Shown: one piece after another, positions 34,761 to 43,648 of the stretch
How the letters are laid out: each line of letters starts with the position of its first letter
Position numbering within the stretch: position 1 is the stretch's first letter
NCBI GenBank assembly: GCA_046861615.1
Contig: JBHHUS010000008.1
Location: forward strand, 1-47,719
Origin: CAZNUM01 sp046861615
GTDB lineage: Bacteria; Fidelibacterota; Marinisomatia; Marinisomatales; TCS55
Direction: 5' to 3'
DNA length: 47,719 nt
The notes under the pieces: model-generated
Seen by the model: only the letters and a program-made list of their open reading frames with translations
Told to the model about the DNA's origin: nothing
The model's database searches: none
Position numbers and translations under genes: made by a program

Positions 34761-35302
34761 TTTACTTCCAGAACCGTAATAGAACTATTTGTGTAAATAC
34801 AGAGATCTGACGCAATTAAAAGTGATTTTTCGACTATCTGTTTTGCATTAAGATTGGAATTATCGAGATAGGCCGCGGCAGCCGCCTGGGCAAAACCGCC
34901 TCCCGATCCGATGGACAGAATAGGACCGTCAGGTTCGATTACATTCCCATCTCCGGATAAAATGAAGGAACTAGTTTTATCCATGAGGGCCAGGAGCGCA
35001 TCCAAATGACGTAAATATTTATCAGTACGCCATTCCTTGGCTAATTCAACAACCGACCGTTTCAAATCACCATCATATTCATCCAACTTGGATTCAAACT
35101 TCTCAAACAAATTCAGCGCGTCGGCTGCTGCCCCTGCGAAGCCTCCAAGAATACAACCATTGTCAGTTTCAAAACGCCGAACCTTTACTGCTTTCTGCTT
35201 CACGGCCATATCGCCCACAGTCACTTGACCATCGCCTCCTAATGCAATCTGACCTTTTTTTCTAATACCTAATATGGTTGTGGAACGGATCGATATTTCC
35301 AT
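34757..35302 (-). CDS. hslV: ATP-dependent protease proteolytic subunit HslV
   Basis: 181 residues. The conserved TTILGIRKKGQIALGGDGQV follows a seven-residue N-terminal extension, so the nucleophile would be Thr 8 after removal of MEISIRS. In E. coli HslV only the Met is removed. No start codon lies between this ATG and the Thr, so the extension seems real. GSGGGFAQAAAAAYLD is the conserved late motif. Threonine peptidase partner of HslU. The gene starts two bases after hflC. Confidence 0.96.
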   Translation of the reverse strand: MEISIRSTTILGIRKKGQIALGGDGQVTVGDMAVKQKAVKVRRFETDNGCILGGFAGAAADALNLFEKFESKLDEYDGDLKRSVVELAKEWRTDKYLRHLDALLALMDKTSSFILSGDGNVIEPDGPILSIGSGGGFAQAAAAAYLDNSNLNAKQIVEKSLLIASDLCIYTNSSITVLEVK

Positions 35303-35304
35303 CC

Positions 35305-36156
35305 TTACTTTTCCCCAGTCAGCAGTTTAAAGATTTTCGAATCCAGGGGCAGTACCAAGGTTGTTTTATCGTCCAGTGACTTTTTATACGTCTCCAGTGT
35401 GCGCTGAAACTCATAAAAGGCCGGATCTGCTGAATAGGCATCTGCATAAATAGCCACAGCTTTAGCATCCCCTTCTCCGCGAATACGTTCTGCTTCCTTA
35501 TAGGAATTAGCCAGAATAATTGTTTTATCCTTATCGGTAGTGGCGCGAATCTTCTGGGCCTCTTCAGAACCTTCTGACCTGAATTTATTGGCTTGGCGCT
35601 TTCGCTCAGCCTCCATGCGGGCATAGATGGATTCGGCATTTTCCTGAGGTAGATCCACCCGCCGAATCCGCACATCCACTACTTCGATACCGTATTCCTT
35701 AGTGGAAATATTACTGGCTATGGTAACTTTCTCCATAATGTCTTCGCGGTTTTGAGTAATAATTTCCACCATATTGTGTTTCCCCAGTTCCACCCGCAGT
35801 TCAGAATAAACAATGTCATCCAAACGACTTAAGGCTATCGGCACAGCTCGGACTGTTTTCAGGAATTGCAGTGGATCAGCAATAAACCAGCGGACATAGT
35901 TATCTACGATTAAAGTCTTTTTATCGCGACTCAATACTTCTTCAGGCGGAGAATCATATTCCAACAGACGGTCGTCAAATACAATCTTGTCCTGAAAAGG
36001 ATAAGGCAATTTTACGTGTAGACCAGCATCTTTGACCGTACGCACCGGTTTGCCGAATTGAAGGATGACAACCTGTTCGGTTTCATTGACCGTATATATG
36101 GCTGTCCAACCAAACAGGATGGTTAAGACCAGAATAATCAGTAATAGACGTTTCAT
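35305..36156 (-). CDS. hflC: HflC, regulator of FtsH protease
   Basis: 283 residues. An N-terminal membrane helix (LLLIILVLTILFGWTAIY) is followed by an SPFH/band 7 domain (about 20-200) and a coiled-coil end with RMEAERKRQANKFRSEGSEEA and GDAKAVAIYADAYS, typical of HflC. With HflK it forms a membrane cage around FtsH facing the periplasm. It starts two bases after the hflK stop. Confidence 0.95.
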   Translation of the reverse strand: MKRLLLIILVLTILFGWTAIYTVNETEQVVILQFGKPVRTVKDAGLHVKLPYPFQDKIVFDDRLLEYDSPPEEVLSRDKKTLIVDNYVRWFIADPLQFLKTVRAVPIALSRLDDIVYSELRVELGKHNMVEIITQNREDIMEKVTIASNISTKEYGIEVVDVRIRRVDLPQENAESIYARMEAERKRQANKFRSEGSEEAQKIRATTDKDKTIILANSYKEAERIRGEGDAKAVAIYADAYSADPAFYEFQRTLETYKKSLDDKTTLVLPLDSKIFKLLTGEK

Positions 36157-36158
36157 AA

Positions 36159-37127
36159 TTATTTTCCCTCCTTCGTCTTCAGATTCAACAGGTTAATAAA
36201 ATTCCCACTCTCAGTGTTAGGAACAAGAATCTTTTCTTTATTAGGTAAGATTTCTTCAATTGTTTCCAAATACAATCTGGTTTCGGTGACGCTCTTAGCT
36301 TTATTATATTCCTTGAGAATGGCTTTAAATTTTGCTACATCACCTTCCGCCCGGGCAATCCGGGCACCACGATAACCTTCAGCTTTACGAACATTAGCTT
36401 GAGCTTCTCCCCGGGCCTTGGGAATTATGTCATTCCGGTAGCCTTCTGCCTGGTTGATCATTCTGTTTTTATCTTCTTTTGCGGAGGCAACATCCTTAAA
36501 TGCGGCTACTACCTGTTCCGGTGGAGAAACATCCTGCAGTTGTACTGCCACAATCAGAATCCCGGTTTTGTAGTTATCCAATATATTCTGCAATAATGTT
36601 CGTGTTTGTTCTTGGATCATGAATTTACCAGAAGTCAGTGCTTCATCGATTTTGTCACGACCGATCACCGTTCGTAACGATGCTTCTGCTGCTTCACGTA
36701 CTGTTGCCTCCGGTTTCACGAAATTGAATAAGTAAGCCACCGGATCTTTTATCTTGAACTGAACAATCATTTCAGCATCCACAATATTTTCATCTCCCGT
36801 CAGCATCAAGCTTTCCTTACGAATCGTTTTGTACACATTCTTACCTACCGTCCTGAATCCGATTTCAATACGTTTCACTTCGGTAACTTTTGGTGTACTA
36901 ACCGTCTCAATCGGATAGGGGAAATGGTAGTTCAATCCCGACTGCGCCTGGCGGGTGTATTTACCGAAGGTTTGAACAACGCCTACTTCATCAGGCCCCA
37001 CAACATAGATACCGGTGAGTAACCATAGTACTAATGCAATCCCGACAATGGGAATCACTCCAAGACTGAATAATTTATCAGGGATTTTAATCTCCTGATC
37101 TCCCACGATAATTCTTCGATAATTCAT
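36159..37127 (-). CDS. hflK: HflK, regulator of FtsH protease
   Basis: 322 residues. One membrane helix (about 26-46, VIPIVGIALVLWLLTGIYVV) is followed by GPDEVGVVQTFGKYTRQAQSG and the SPFH domain, ending in a coiled coil. It is shorter than E. coli HflK (419) and lacks the long Gly/Pro-rich cytoplasmic N-terminus. AAGGAG lies seven bases before the ATG. It forms the HflKC complex with the next gene and follows rpoN by 17 bases. Confidence 0.95.
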   Translation of the reverse strand: MNYRRIIVGDQEIKIPDKLFSLGVIPIVGIALVLWLLTGIYVVGPDEVGVVQTFGKYTRQAQSGLNYHFPYPIETVSTPKVTEVKRIEIGFRTVGKNVYKTIRKESLMLTGDENIVDAEMIVQFKIKDPVAYLFNFVKPEATVREAAEASLRTVIGRDKIDEALTSGKFMIQEQTRTLLQNILDNYKTGILIVAVQLQDVSPPEQVVAAFKDVASAKEDKNRMINQAEGYRNDIIPKARGEAQANVRKAEGYRGARIARAEGDVAKFKAILKEYNKAKSVTETRLYLETIEEILPNKEKILVPNTESGNFINLLNLKTKEGK

Positions 37128-37144
37128 AAAAAAACTCCTTTCGA

Positions 37145-38494
37145 TTAAGTTAACTGTCTCCGTAAACGGGCCACTGGAAAATTCAATTGTTCCCTGTATT
37201 TCGCAACCGTTCGCCGCGCTACCGGGTACCCCTTTTTCTTCAATATTTCAGCCAATTGTGTATCTGTAAGAGGGTTGAATTTATCCTCATTGTCTATGAC
37301 TTCCTTGAGTAATGTTTTTATTTTTTGAGTACTGACTTCTTCTCCGCTATTCAGTACATATCCGCCGGTAAAAAATGATTTCAATTCAAAAATTCCATAG
37401 GGGGTGTCCACATATTTACCACGGGTGGAACGACTAATAGTAGAAATATCCATCCTGATATCATCAGCAATATCCTGTAACCGCATGGGTTGCAGGGCCT
37501 GGACATTCCCGCTGAAAAATTGCGGCTGCCGCTTGATAATTGCATACATAACTTCAGACAAGGTTTTTCTTCGCTGTTCAATCGCCTGAATAAACCAGAC
37601 AGCAGAATCATACTTTTCTTTTAAATATTTACGGGTGTCTCGCGGTAATTCAACCTGATTCATCATAGCCACATATTGATTACTTATATTCAGTTCCGGC
37701 AACCAGGAATCATTAACAATTACCACCCACTCATTTTCACGCTGGACAGCCAGTAAATCAGGAATCACAGCAGTACTTTGACCTGAAATTTTTCCCGCCC
37801 CCGGCCGGGGATTCAAATGCGTAATCTCTTCAATCGCTTGTGCCAGCTCCTCTTTAGTCACTTCTAATTTTTTCTGAACAGTTTCAAATCGATGGTTGGC
37901 AAAATCATCAAATGTTTCCAAAAGGACACGAAAGGCTAAACCCTCTTTTCGATCCTGGAGCTGAATCAATAAACATTCCTGGAGGTTACGAGCACCAATC
38001 CCCGGTGGATCCAGTTGTTGAACCTTCTTTAATACCTGTTCCACCTCTTGTTCCGTTCGTATAAATCGATCGGCGATTAAAGTTAGGTCAACTTCCAAGT
38101 AACCTTGTTCATCCAAATTCCATAGAATTTCTTCGGCAATTACCCGTTCCCATTCACTAAGATCATACATATCCAGTTGTTGAACCAGCCCTTCGATGAA
38201 GTCCAAATGTTCGGGAATAGGAATTTCTGCGTTAGAGCGGTTTAAATTATAAATGTTCGCCGGTTCATATTCGTCCGGATCTTCTTCGTAATCCAACTCT
38301 TTTTGCGGCTCCAGTTCTCCCTCCGCTGGTTCCTCGGTTTTAGGTTCCAATGGCTCCAAAAGAGGGTTTTTCTCCAACTCATCAACAATTTTCTGTTCAA
38401 GGCGATTGACTGTCAATTGAAGCAGATTAGCCTGTAAAACCTGTTGAGGTGATAAAGTTTGTTTAAGGGTTTGGGTTTGTCGCAATTGAGGCAT
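37145..38494 (-). CDS. rpoN: RNA polymerase sigma-54 factor
   Basis: 449 residues. Region I (QTLKQTLSPQQVLQANLLQL, about 8-27) contacts the activator, an acidic region II follows (about 50-80), the helix-turn-helix is near IADDIRMDISTISRSTRGKY, and the RpoN box ARRTVAKYRE lies near the C-terminus (about 424-433). It directs transcription from -24/-12 promoters with AAA+ activators; none of those is in the window. It lies just downstream of lptB (one base apart), as in many proteobacteria, but is followed by hflK rather than hpf. Confidence 0.97.
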   Translation of the reverse strand: MPQLRQTQTLKQTLSPQQVLQANLLQLTVNRLEQKIVDELEKNPLLEPLEPKTEEPAEGELEPQKELDYEEDPDEYEPANIYNLNRSNAEIPIPEHLDFIEGLVQQLDMYDLSEWERVIAEEILWNLDEQGYLEVDLTLIADRFIRTEQEVEQVLKKVQQLDPPGIGARNLQECLLIQLQDRKEGLAFRVLLETFDDFANHRFETVQKKLEVTKEELAQAIEEITHLNPRPGAGKISGQSTAVIPDLLAVQRENEWVVIVNDSWLPELNISNQYVAMMNQVELPRDTRKYLKEKYDSAVWFIQAIEQRRKTLSEVMYAIIKRQPQFFSGNVQALQPMRLQDIADDIRMDISTISRSTRGKYVDTPYGIFELKSFFTGGYVLNSGEEVSTQKIKTLLKEVIDNEDKFNPLTDTQLAEILKKKGYPVARRTVAKYREQLNFPVARLRRQLT

Positions 38495-38495
38495 T

Positions 38496-39236
38496 TTATA
38501 ATCGAAACCGTTCCCCTAAATAAAGACGGCGGGCTTCCTGGTCATTCGCCAGGAATTCAGAGGTACCTGATTTCAGAATTTTCCCATCAAACAGTAAATA
38601 AGAACGATTAGTGATCGATAAAGTTTCCCGCACATTGTGGTCCGTGATTAAAACACCAATATTCCGATCCTTTAATGAATGGACAATTGATTGAATATCT
38701 TCTACCGCAATAGGATCAACACCGGCAAAGGGCTCGTCCAGCAGGATAAAATCCGGGTCAATAGCCAGGGTACGACAAATTTCAACCCGCCGGCGCTCAC
38801 CTCCGGATAGGCTGTTACCCTTATTCTTTCGAAGGTGCTCGATAGATAAATCTTCCAGCAATTGCTCAATCTTATCTCTCTGATTATCCTTGGATAATGA
38901 TGAAATTTCCAAAACCAGGCGAAGGTTATCCTCTACTGTTAATTTTCCAAAAATAGAGGGCTCCTGAGAAAGGTAGCCAATACCGCTACGGGATCGCTGG
39001 TACATTGCCCGGTTAGTAATATCTTCATTATCTAAGAAAATTTTCCCCCGGTTTGGTTTTATCATCCCTGTAATCATATAAAAAGTTGTTGTTTTCCCGG
39101 CACCATTTGGCCCCAGCAAACCTACAATCTCCCCCTTTTTCAGCTCTAGGTCTACGTCGTTAACGACCCAACGTTTGCCGTAACGTTTGAACAAACCGCG
39201 GGCTTCAAGTTTCAGGTGATTATTCTTCATTTTCAT
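38496..39236 (-). CDS. lptB: LPS export ABC transporter ATP-binding protein LptB
   Basis: 246 residues from the ATG at 39236; an ATG two codons later (39230) and a GTG at 39245 are alternatives. Walker A GPNGAGKTT (42-50), the signature LSGGERRRVEICR and Walker B FILLDEPFAGVDP are intact. It powers LPS extraction from the inner membrane with LptFG, which are not in the window. Its start overlaps the end of lptC by 17 bases, in the lptC-lptB order, with no lptA between. Confidence 0.96.
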   Translation of the reverse strand: MKMKNNHLKLEARGLFKRYGKRWVVNDVDLELKKGEIVGLLGPNGAGKTTTFYMITGMIKPNRGKIFLDNEDITNRAMYQRSRSGIGYLSQEPSIFGKLTVEDNLRLVLEISSLSKDNQRDKIEQLLEDLSIEHLRKNKGNSLSGGERRRVEICRTLAIDPDFILLDEPFAGVDPIAVEDIQSIVHSLKDRNIGVLITDHNVRETLSITNRSYLLFDGKILKSGTSEFLANDQEARRLYLGERFRL

Positions 39237-39780
39237 GCATGACACCGGTTGGTTCTAGAATACGCCAATTGTCCAACTCCACATCCGACTCAAATCCAAT
39301 CCCATAAAGGGTATCATTGTTTTCCGTCGTTAACATAACTGAATCATCGGTATAAACCCGTTCCTGTTCATTATCCCAGGACAGGGTATCAGTATAAAGG
39401 GTCACCCCGCTATCGGAAACAACAACTACCGCTCCCATGGCAATCATAAAATCAGATTTCTCATCCACCTCTGCTATTTTTGACACCAGATTTGTAGTGT
39501 GATTCTCTTCCGTATCAAAAAAATCGGCATTAACACCCTGATCCAATAGTATACGCTGGCGTTCATTATATTTCTGTAAGTGACCCGATTTAATCACTGC
39601 TCTTTTGGAACCCTCACTTGTGAGGTTGATTGTCACCGTCCAACTTTCCTGATCCGGTCTTCCCTCCCGGGTGACCCCACTTCGTTCAATTTCCTCGTTA
39701 GTGCATCCAGTGATAATAATAACCATTAAAAAAAGGATAATGATTCCATATCGAAAAAACCAATAATTCAATTGTTTCAT
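39220..39780 (-). CDS. lptC: LPS export periplasmic protein LptC, putative lipoprotein
   Basis: 186 residues. The N-terminus YGIIILFLMVIIITGC ends in a lipobox-like ITGC (Cys 26), so it may be a lipoprotein rather than a transmembrane-anchored LptC. The body has the LptC beta-jellyroll pattern (AVIKSGHLQKYNE, ILLDQGVNADFFD, MIAMGAVVVVSDSGVTLYTDTLSWD, VYTDDSVMLTTENNDTLYGIGFESD). It carries LPS between LptB2FG and LptA. It overlaps kdsC by four bases. Confidence 0.88.
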   Translation of the reverse strand: MKQLNYWFFRYGIIILFLMVIIITGCTNEEIERSGVTREGRPDQESWTVTINLTSEGSKRAVIKSGHLQKYNERQRILLDQGVNADFFDTEENHTTNLVSKIAEVDEKSDFMIAMGAVVVVSDSGVTLYTDTLSWDNEQERVYTDDSVMLTTENNDTLYGIGFESDVELDNWRILEPTGVMHENEE

Positions 39781-40319
39781 TCCGATTGGAGAACTCTCTC
39801 CCGCAGTCCAACCAAGACATCTTCATAACTGCCCTGAGATTTAAGAATCCAGTCAATCGCATCTCTAAAAGCGCCATCACCACCCTTTGAAGGGGTTATA
39901 TAAATAGACACATTTTTTGCTTCTTGGCAGGCGTTGGGCACTGAAATAGGGATACCGACCTTTTCCATCACCGGTATATCAATAAGATCGTCACCAATGT
40001 AGGCGATCTCACCATCTTCCAGACTATATTTTTCTTTCAGCGATTCATAAGGAATCATTTTATTCAAAGTGCCATTGAATAAATCAATAATTTTCAATTC
40101 CCGTGAGCGCGCTTCGGTAGCAGCGGAAAAACGACCTGAAATAAAAGCAATATCCAGTCCAGCAGCGCGGGCAAGGGCTACTCCCGTACCATCGGTGACA
40201 CTGAATCGTTTATATTCAATCCCATCAGCGCCCTTATAAATCGAACCGTCAGTCAAAACACCATCCACATCACTAATGATTAATTTCAAACGACTGAGTT
40301 TTTGTGCTAAATCATTCAT
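39777..40319 (-). CDS. kdsC: 3-deoxy-D-manno-octulosonate 8-phosphate phosphatase
   Basis: 180 residues, the usual size for this C0-type HAD enzyme. SDVDGVLTDGS (Asp 17 and 19) is the catalytic motif, FISGRFS the second, and YIGDDLIDIPVM the metal motif. It dephosphorylates Kdo-8-phosphate in the third step of CMP-Kdo synthesis. It overlaps kdsA and lptC by four bases on each side, so these genes are translationally coupled. Confidence 0.96.
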   Translation of the reverse strand: MNDLAQKLSRLKLIISDVDGVLTDGSIYKGADGIEYKRFSVTDGTGVALARAAGLDIAFISGRFSAATEARSRELKIIDLFNGTLNKMIPYESLKEKYSLEDGEIAYIGDDLIDIPVMEKVGIPISVPNACQEAKNVSIYITPSKGGDGAFRDAIDWILKSQGSYEDVLVGLRERVLQSE

Positions 40320-41140
40320 CCATTTTTACTCGCTTCCCTGATTCTTATTAAAATTTCCAATAGAGGTTTCAGTTGATTCAGGGGCCACTGGGTAGCGGCA
40401 TCTGACTTAGCTGTTTGCGGGTCATCATGAACTTCCATAAACAATCCGTCGACCCCGGCTGCTACGGCTGCTTTTGCCAGAATCGGGATATATTTCCTGA
40501 AACCACCAGTTTTGCTCCCGGCCGCACCGGGTTGCTGGGCACTGTGAGTAGCGTCAAAAACCACTGGAAAACCCGTCCGTTCACGCATTATTACTAGGGA
40601 GCGCATATCCACAACGAGATTATCATAGCCGAAAAAAGTTCCTCTTTCAGTCAATAAAACATTTTCATTCCCGGTGGAAGTGACCTTGTTAACCGCATGT
40701 TCCATTTTATATGGTGCTAAAAATTGCCCTTTCTTCAAGTTAACCGTCTTCCCGGTTCTACCTGCAGCCAGTAACAAATCCGTCTGCCGGCAGAGAAAAG
40801 CAGGTATTTGAATCGCGTCCACAACTGAAGCGGCCATTTCCGCCTGTTCCGGTAAATGAATATCGGTTAAAACCGGAATTCCAAACTCCGCTTTTACAGC
40901 TCCCAGAATGTCTAAACCGTCCTCAATATTTAATCCACGATATGAATCCACCGACGTACGGTTGGCTTTATCAAACGAACTTTTAAATACGAGTGGAATC
41001 CCCAATTTTGACGTAATTACCAAGATTAATTCGGCCATTTTCAATATGTGATCCCTGCTTTCAATAACACAGGGGCCGGCAATGAGCGGTAAAGAATCTT
41101 TTCCGAAAATTACTTTTTCAATTGAAACTGTTTTCATCAT
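40316..41140 (-). CDS. kdsA: 3-deoxy-8-phosphooctulonate synthase
   Basis: 274 residues. LIAGPCVIESRDH opens the barrel, FKSSFDKANRTS and DIHLPEQAEMAA follow, and VFDATHSAQQPG and GLFMEVHDDPQTAKSDA are the late motifs. It condenses arabinose-5-phosphate with phosphoenolpyruvate. VFKSSFDKANR and the late ...SDAATQW fit KdsA rather than DAHP synthase. Overlaps pyrG by four bases; the first of two tandem ATGs is used. Confidence 0.97.
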   Translation of the reverse strand: MMKTVSIEKVIFGKDSLPLIAGPCVIESRDHILKMAELILVITSKLGIPLVFKSSFDKANRTSVDSYRGLNIEDGLDILGAVKAEFGIPVLTDIHLPEQAEMAASVVDAIQIPAFLCRQTDLLLAAGRTGKTVNLKKGQFLAPYKMEHAVNKVTSTGNENVLLTERGTFFGYDNLVVDMRSLVIMRERTGFPVVFDATHSAQQPGAAGSKTGGFRKYIPILAKAAVAAGVDGLFMEVHDDPQTAKSDAATQWPLNQLKPLLEILIRIREASKNG

Positions 41141-42768
41141 GACTGTTTCTTTCCTACCATATATTTAATGGACGCTTTTACAAATTCTCGAAATAGAGGA
41201 TGGGCTTTCCCGACTCTGCTTTTCAATTCTGGATGGAATTGACCCGCCACAAACCAGGGGTGGTCCGGCAATTCAATAATTTCAACCAGGTTCAATTCAT
41301 CATTGATACCTGAAAAAATCATACCATTCTTCGTTAATCGATCCCGATAGCGATTGTTGACTTCCCAGCGATGACGGTGACGTTCCGAAACCTGTTTTTT
41401 ACGGTAGGCAGCAAATGCTTTAGTTCCGACTTTCAGTTGGCAATTATAAGCCCCTAATCGCATGGTACCTCCTTTTCGTTTAATCGCCCTTTGAGATTCC
41501 ATGAGATCAATAACCGGAGCAGAAGTTTTGGGATCAAATTCGGTACTATTGGCATTTTTTAGTCCGCATACATTTCGGGCAAACTCAATCACAGCACATT
41601 GTAAACCCAGGCAAATTCCTAAAAAAGGTATTTTTTGCTCCCGGGCATATTTACAGGAAAGAATTTTCCCTTCAGAACCACGGGTTCCAAATCCTGGCAA
41701 AAGTAGAATACCATCTACCTCTTTAAATATTTCTTCAGCATCCCGATCCGATTTTATTTCTTCAGTGGCAATCCACTGTAAGGTGACCCGGACATTATTT
41801 TCCATTCCTGAATGAATGAACGCTTCCAGGACGCTCTTGTATGCATCCGGAAGCTCAGTATATTTACCACACATGGCGATTTTCACTTCATGACTGGGAT
41901 TCCTAAAATGATCAATGAATGTTTGCAAGTACCCAACATTCGGAGCTCCCATTAATTCAAGCCGCTCCATGATGATTTGTCCAACATTTTGCTGGTGCAA
42001 CACCAGGGGGACCTCATAAATACTTTTTACTTCAGTCCCTTCCACAACGTGTCTGGGATCCACATTTCCAAACAAGGCAATTTTATCACGGACCGATTTT
42101 GTGATTTTATGATCGGAACGGCAAAGAATAATATCCGGTGACAAACCGATCTCCCGCAATTTCATCATGGAGTGTTGAGTGGGTTTAGATTTTAATTCTT
42201 CACTTGCCTTGACATAGGGTACTAGGGTAACGTGTACAATTAAATAATTATGATAGCCAACCTCAGCCGATAATTGCCGGATAGCCTCCATGAACGGCAA
42301 ACTTTCAATATCACCGATCGTACCACCCACCTCACAAATAATAACGTCATATTTCTTCGGTTGATTGATTGATTTAATCCGCCGTTTTATTTCATCCGTA
42401 ATATGCGGAATTACCTGAATAGTAGCCCCTAAATATTCACCCCGTCGTTCCCGTTCTAAAACTTCACTGTAAACCTGCCCCGCCGTGGCATTGTTGCGGC
42501 TGCTCATATCAACGTCGATGAACCGTTCATAGTGACCCAAATCCAAATCCGTTTCAGAGCCGTCATCCAGAACGAAAACTTCACCGTGCTGGTAAGGATT
42601 CATCGTACCGGGATCAACATTCAAATAGGGATCAAGCTTTAAAATCGTTACTTTGGTTCCAGCGCTTTTTAATAAATAGCCTATGGAAGCTGCTGCAATT
42701 CCTTTCCCTAAACCGGAGATTACACCACCTAAAACAAAAATATATTTTGTCGGTTTTCGGGGACTCAT
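41137..42768 (-). CDS. pyrG: CTP synthase
   Basis: 543 residues, full length. The N-terminal synthetase domain has GGVISGLGKGIAAASI (P loop) and CEVGGTIGDIES. The C-terminal glutamine amidotransferase has LLPGFGTRGSEGK, FLGICLGLQ (nucleophile Cys about 385) and GQFHPE. It makes CTP from UTP with glutamine. Position between kdsB and kdsA, overlapping each by four bases, fits supply of CTP for CMP-Kdo as well as general nucleotide needs. Confidence 0.98.
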   Translation of the reverse strand: MSPRKPTKYIFVLGGVISGLGKGIAAASIGYLLKSAGTKVTILKLDPYLNVDPGTMNPYQHGEVFVLDDGSETDLDLGHYERFIDVDMSSRNNATAGQVYSEVLERERRGEYLGATIQVIPHITDEIKRRIKSINQPKKYDVIICEVGGTIGDIESLPFMEAIRQLSAEVGYHNYLIVHVTLVPYVKASEELKSKPTQHSMMKLREIGLSPDIILCRSDHKITKSVRDKIALFGNVDPRHVVEGTEVKSIYEVPLVLHQQNVGQIIMERLELMGAPNVGYLQTFIDHFRNPSHEVKIAMCGKYTELPDAYKSVLEAFIHSGMENNVRVTLQWIATEEIKSDRDAEEIFKEVDGILLLPGFGTRGSEGKILSCKYAREQKIPFLGICLGLQCAVIEFARNVCGLKNANSTEFDPKTSAPVIDLMESQRAIKRKGGTMRLGAYNCQLKVGTKAFAAYRKKQVSERHRHRWEVNNRYRDRLTKNGMIFSGINDELNLVEIIELPDHPWFVAGQFHPELKSRVGKAHPLFREFVKASIKYMVGKKQS

Positions 42769-43466
42769 TCAGCACCCATATAGGTTTCTAAGTCTTCCAT
42801 CCGATCAATTCCCTTCAACGGTTTATCGGTCAATACAACTTTAATCGGGATTCCATTGTCCAACGCTCTCATTTGTTCTAATTTAAAAGTGATCTCATTT
42901 TGAGAGCTGGGCAGTCCGGCAAACTGTAATAAAGTCTCTTTCCGGTAAGCATAAATACCGATGTGTAGATAATATCCACCCCAGACACTCCCCTTGGGAG
43001 TCCGAAAGAAATTAACTGCATTGCTTCTCCTATCCAGTAAAACCTTTACTGCATTCTCATCCATCAGGTCCTTACCAGTCAGGCTGGTACTGACAGCCGT
43101 CGCCATCTGAACGCCATGATCCCTAAAAACATCTATTAAAGCATCGATTGTATCAGGATCAATACCCGGTTCGTCCCCCTGAATATTGACAACCACCTCA
43201 GCCTCCAACGATTGGGCCACTTCCGCAACCCGATCAGAACCAGAGCGGTGGTCTGTAGCAGTCATAACCGTTTTAACCGGAAATTGCTTTAAAGCTTCTT
43301 CCGTTTCTTTACTATCAATGGCGATGATGATCTCCTCCAGGTTTTTGGCTTTTCTGGCTTGTTCAAAAACTTTTACTACCATTGGTTTTCCGTCGATCAG
43401 ATATAAAATTTTCTTTGGAAACCGGATTGAATTCAATCGGGCGGGAATAATACCAACTGCTTTCAT
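42765..43466 (-). CDS. kdsB: 3-deoxy-manno-octulosonate cytidylyltransferase
   Basis: 233 residues. IIPARLNSIRFPKKIL opens the nucleotide-binding site, NIQGDEPGIDP is the metal/CMP motif, and HIGIYAYRKETLLQF is typical of KdsB. It activates Kdo with CTP, giving CMP-Kdo. It is the first gene of the 13-gene minus-strand run. The 182-base gap upstream must hold the promoter, but I could not pick a clear -35/-10 pair. Confidence 0.96.
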   Translation of the reverse strand: MKAVGIIPARLNSIRFPKKILYLIDGKPMVVKVFEQARKAKNLEEIIIAIDSKETEEALKQFPVKTVMTATDHRSGSDRVAEVAQSLEAEVVVNIQGDEPGIDPDTIDALIDVFRDHGVQMATAVSTSLTGKDLMDENAVKVLLDRRSNAVNFFRTPKGSVWGGYYLHIGIYAYRKETLLQFAGLPSSQNEITFKLEQMRALDNGIPIKVVLTDKPLKGIDRMEDLETYMGAE

Positions 43467-43600
43467 GAACGGGATTCGTCTAAAATAATATCATGTTTGA
43501 GTAGACAAAAACCGATGTTGCAAATCGTCTCTGCCAAGGACAGGTACTTGAATAGAACTCTTGAGAAAGGTCGTATGAAATAATCGTCCATTATTATCGG

Positions 43601-43635
43601 AAAATTTAGCCCTTGCAGACAGCCCCCCACAAGGG
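43601..43635 (-). terminator. possible weak terminator after the exporter operon
   Basis: On the minus strand CCCTTG and CAAGGG form a 6-bp stem with a 14-base loop, followed by CTAAATTTTCC. Stem and T-run are weak. Position just after the last permease gene makes it plausible. Confidence 0.3.
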
Positions 43636-43648
43636 AAAGGGGAGATAC

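Noticed and set aside
43576..43600. AT-rich hairpin AATAAT/ATTATT as a terminator
   Set aside because: Six A-T pairs only and no T-tract; too weak to support.
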